Below, one piece after another: positions 62,141 through 64,000 of a stretch of 64,000 nt of DNA. Made by a program: the position numbers and the translations under genes. Every line of letters starts with the position of its first letter. The stretch's first letter is position 1. This stretch comes from Frankia sp. QA3 (lineage in GTDB: Bacteria > Actinomycetota > Actinomycetes > Frankiales > Frankiaceae): the NCBI RefSeq assembly GCF_000262465.1, contig NZ_CM001489.1, forward strand, positions 1,000,300 to 1,064,299. Direction: 5' to 3'. Below the pieces are notes generated by a model. That model was not told where the DNA came from. It did no database searches and worked only from the letters and a program-made list of their open reading frames with translations.

Positions 62141-64000
62141 TCACCCGGTGGGGACGAGGAGCTGGGTGGTCGCCAGGTCGCGGTAGAGGGGGTCGGTCTC
62201 CAGCAGCTCCGTGTGGCTGCCGACGGCGCGGACCCGGCCCGCCTCCATCACGACGATCTGCCGGGCGCCGACGACGGTGGACAGCCGGTGGGCGACGACC
62301 ATCACCGTCGTCGTGCGGGCCGCGGCGGCGATGGTGTCGCGCAGGGCGAGCTCGTTGCCGGCGTCGAGCGCGGAGGTCGCCTCGTCGAGCAGCAGCAGCC
62401 GGGGCCGGCGCAGCAGGGCTCGGGCGATCGCGATGCGCTGGCGTTCACCGCCGGACAGGGTGCCGCCGCGGTGGCCGATCCAGCCGTCGAGCCCGCCGGG
62501 CAGCGCCGCGACGAACAGGTCCAGCCGGGCCAGGCGCAACGCCTCGTACAGGGCCTCGTCGCTCACCCCGGAAAGGCCGAGGGTGAGGTTCTCGCGCAGG
62601 GAACCGGCGAGCACCGGCGCCTCCTGCTCGACGTAGCCGATCGAGCGGCGAAGCTGCGCCAGCGGCCAGTGGCGCACGTCGCGGCCGTCGACGAGGATCC
62701 GGCCGGCGGTGACGTCGTAGAACCGTTCGAGCAGCAGGAAGATGCTCGACTTGCCGGCACCCGACGGGCCGACGATGGCGGTCATCCCGTCGGGCGGGAC
62801 GGTGAACGACACCCCCCGGTGCACCGGCGGCAGGTCCCGGCGGTAGGCGAACACGACGTCGTCGAAGGCCACCGCCGCACTGCCGGCCGGGCGGTCCGCG
62901 GTGGGGCGCCTGGCCAGGGCGGTGCGGCGGACGACCGCGGGCCCGCGCCTGGACAACGGGCCGCTGGCGGCGGGATCGCGGTGACCGGCGGGGGTGCGTT
63001 GCCGGTCCGAGGTGGGTTCGGCGGCCAGGCGCAGCACCGCCTGGATGCGTTCCGCGGCCGCCCCGCCCGCCTTGAACTGGCCCCAGGCGCCCACCAGGGT
63101 CGTCACCGGCTGGGTCAGGAAGAACATGTAGAGCAGGAACGCGATCAGGTCGGCGATGGGCAGGTCCCCGGCGGCGACCCGGGCGCCGCCGACGCCGAGC
63201 ACCCCCAGGAACGACGCCTGCATGAGCATGCCGGCGCTCGCCCCGGTGCCCGCCTGCCAGGCGGCGACGCGCAGCCCGCGGCGGAACGCCGTCTGCGCCG
63301 CGTCGGTGAGCAGGCCGATCTCGCGGCCCTCCGCCCCGGAGGCCTTGACCGTGCGCAACGCGCCGAGGTCGCGGTCGAGCAGGGTGGCCATGAAACCGAC
63401 GGCGGCCTGCGCCTGTCCGGTGGCCTTCCCGATCCGCGCCGCCGACCAGCGCACGCTGGTACTCATCAGGACGACCGAGGTCAGCGTCACGCCGAGCAGG
63501 ACGACGTCGATGAGCGCCATCATCACCAGCGCCCCGACCAGGGTGATCGTCGCCGTGCAGCTCGCCACCAGGGCCTGGGTCGTCACCTGGCGCAGCAGCG
63601 TGGTGTCGCCGACGAGCCGCGACATCAGATCACCGGGCTTGATCTCGTCGGTCGCGGACAGCCGCAGCCGCAGGATGCGTTCCACCAGGCGGATGCGGAC
63701 GGTCCGCACCAGGGTCTCCCCGACCGACTCGATGAGGAAGAACCCGGCGGCGGACACCGCCGTGCCGACGAGGACCGCGACGGTCAGGACGCCGAGCAGC
63801 CGGCCGACCGGCTGGTCGGCGGTGAGCCGGGCCAGAATGTGCTGGGCGATGATCGGCTGGGCCAGTGACATCGACGTGCCAAGCAGGGTGAGCACCCCGC
63901 CGGCGAGCAGGACGCGACGCGAGCCCGCGGCGAAGCGCAGGATGAACCGCCCGGCCGGCAGCGGCTGGTGGCGGGCCACGGTGGTGCGGCGGGCGCGGCT
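62141..64000 (-). CDS. ABC exporter, fused membrane and ATPase domains
   Basis: At least 612 residues from GTG 63979; the frame is open to the window edge (SRARRTTVARH), so the true start may lie outside. The N-terminal type I exporter membrane domain has six helices (VLLAGGVLTLLGTSMSLAQPII; FFLIESVGETLVRTVRIRLV; GDLMSRLVGDTTLLR). A linker near 335-380 is Arg/Pro-rich. The ATPase has Walker A VGPSGAGKSS, Q-loop YVEQEAPVLAGSLRENL, signature LSGGERQRIAIARALL, Walker B LLLLDEATSALD and H-loop VVAHRLSTV. A MsbA/LmrA-like half-transporter, normally a dimer; substrate unknown. Confidence 0.93.
   Translation of the reverse strand, partial: SRARRTTVARHQPLPAGRFILRFAAGSRRVLLAGGVLTLLGTSMSLAQPIIAQHILARLTADQPVGRLLGVLTVAVLVGTAVSAAGFFLIESVGETLVRTVRIRLVERILRLRLSATDEIKPGDLMSRLVGDTTLLRQVTTQALVASCTATITLVGALVMMALIDVVLLGVTLTSVVLMSTSVRWSAARIGKATGQAQAAVGFMATLLDRDLGALRTVKASGAEGREIGLLTDAAQTAFRRGLRVAAWQAGTGASAGMLMQASFLGVLGVGGARVAAGDLPIADLIAFLLYMFFLTQPVTTLVGAWGQFKAGGAAAERIQAVLRLAAEPTSDRQRTPAGHRDPAASGPLSRRGPAVVRRTALARRPTADRPAGSAAVAFDDVVFAYRRDLPPVHRGVSFTVPPDGMTAIVGPSGAGKSSIFLLLERFYDVTAGRILVDGRDVRHWPLAQLRRSIGYVEQEAPVLAGSLRENLTLGLSGVSDEALYEALRLARLDLFVAALPGGLDGWIGHRGGTLSGGERQRIAIARALLRRPRLLLLDEATSALDAGNELALRDTIAAAARTTTVMVVAHRLSTVVGARQIVVMEAGRVRAVGSHTELLETDPLYRDLATTQLLVPTG

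Noticed and set aside
1..64000. tRNA, rRNA, riboswitch, insertion sequence or integrase
   Set aside because: Reading through both strands I found no cloverleaf, rRNA stretch, transposase motif or attachment-site-like duplication. A tool-based scan (tRNAscan, Rfam, ISfinder) would be decisive.

Overview
The window is a very GC-rich actinobacterial chromosome segment. It encodes mycothiol ligase MshC, the complete Pup-proteasome system, a PafBC-TatAC-HelY block, a mycofactocin-type dehydrogenase and an F420-type oxidoreductase. Protein wording and gene order look most like Frankia. This is an inference from recognition, not from a search.

Layout: 1-7.9 kb holds the 3' part of a RecD2-like helicase gene, then phosphatase - DUF3090 - SCO1664-family - mshC - DivIVA-like coiled coil, and a convergent PAC2 protein. 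7.9-11.3 kb is repeat-rich and holds one HAD phosphatase and a decayed AbiEi/DUF559-like gene. 11.3-16.6 kb (minus strand) has a MacB/LolCDE-like ABC transporter and a RecB-like nuclease. 16.9-31.9 kb is the protein-degradation neighbourhood: site-2-type protease, TrmI, ferredoxin, arc(mpa), dop, pup, prcB, prcA, a dienelactone hydrolase, a YhgE-like membrane protein, pafA and an FKBP lipoprotein. 32.3-39.6 kb continues in mycobacteria-like order with pafB, pafC, tatA, tatC and helY. 39.7-42.6 kb carries cobD (three frameshifts) and cobQ.

The right third is accessory. 44.1-50.7 kb holds a minus-strand oxidation cluster (aldehyde dehydrogenase, mycofactocin-type SDR, P450, 3Fe-4S ferredoxin, cupin, phosphotransferase) facing a TetR regulator across a clear palindrome. 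50.7-64 kb has an Fe-S photolyase, a LysR/MFS pair, a membrane NACHT NTPase with a long glycine-rich segment, an MGT-type glycosyltransferase, an F420-type oxidoreductase, an SDR and an ABC exporter. At least three gene remnants lie between them (methyltransferase tail, internally deleted HAD, TetR stub).

How the parts work together: Pup ends in GGE, so PafA could ligate it without prior deamidation. ARC and PrcAB degrade tagged proteins, Dop removes the tag, and PafBC is a DNA-damage regulator. The least explained signals are a three-copy hairpin element of about 90 bp between genes (near 11.05, 19.25 and 32.03 kb), many 14-22 bp tandem repeats inside and outside genes, a 51-bp duplicated palindrome upstream of the YhgE-like gene, and the NACHT protein.
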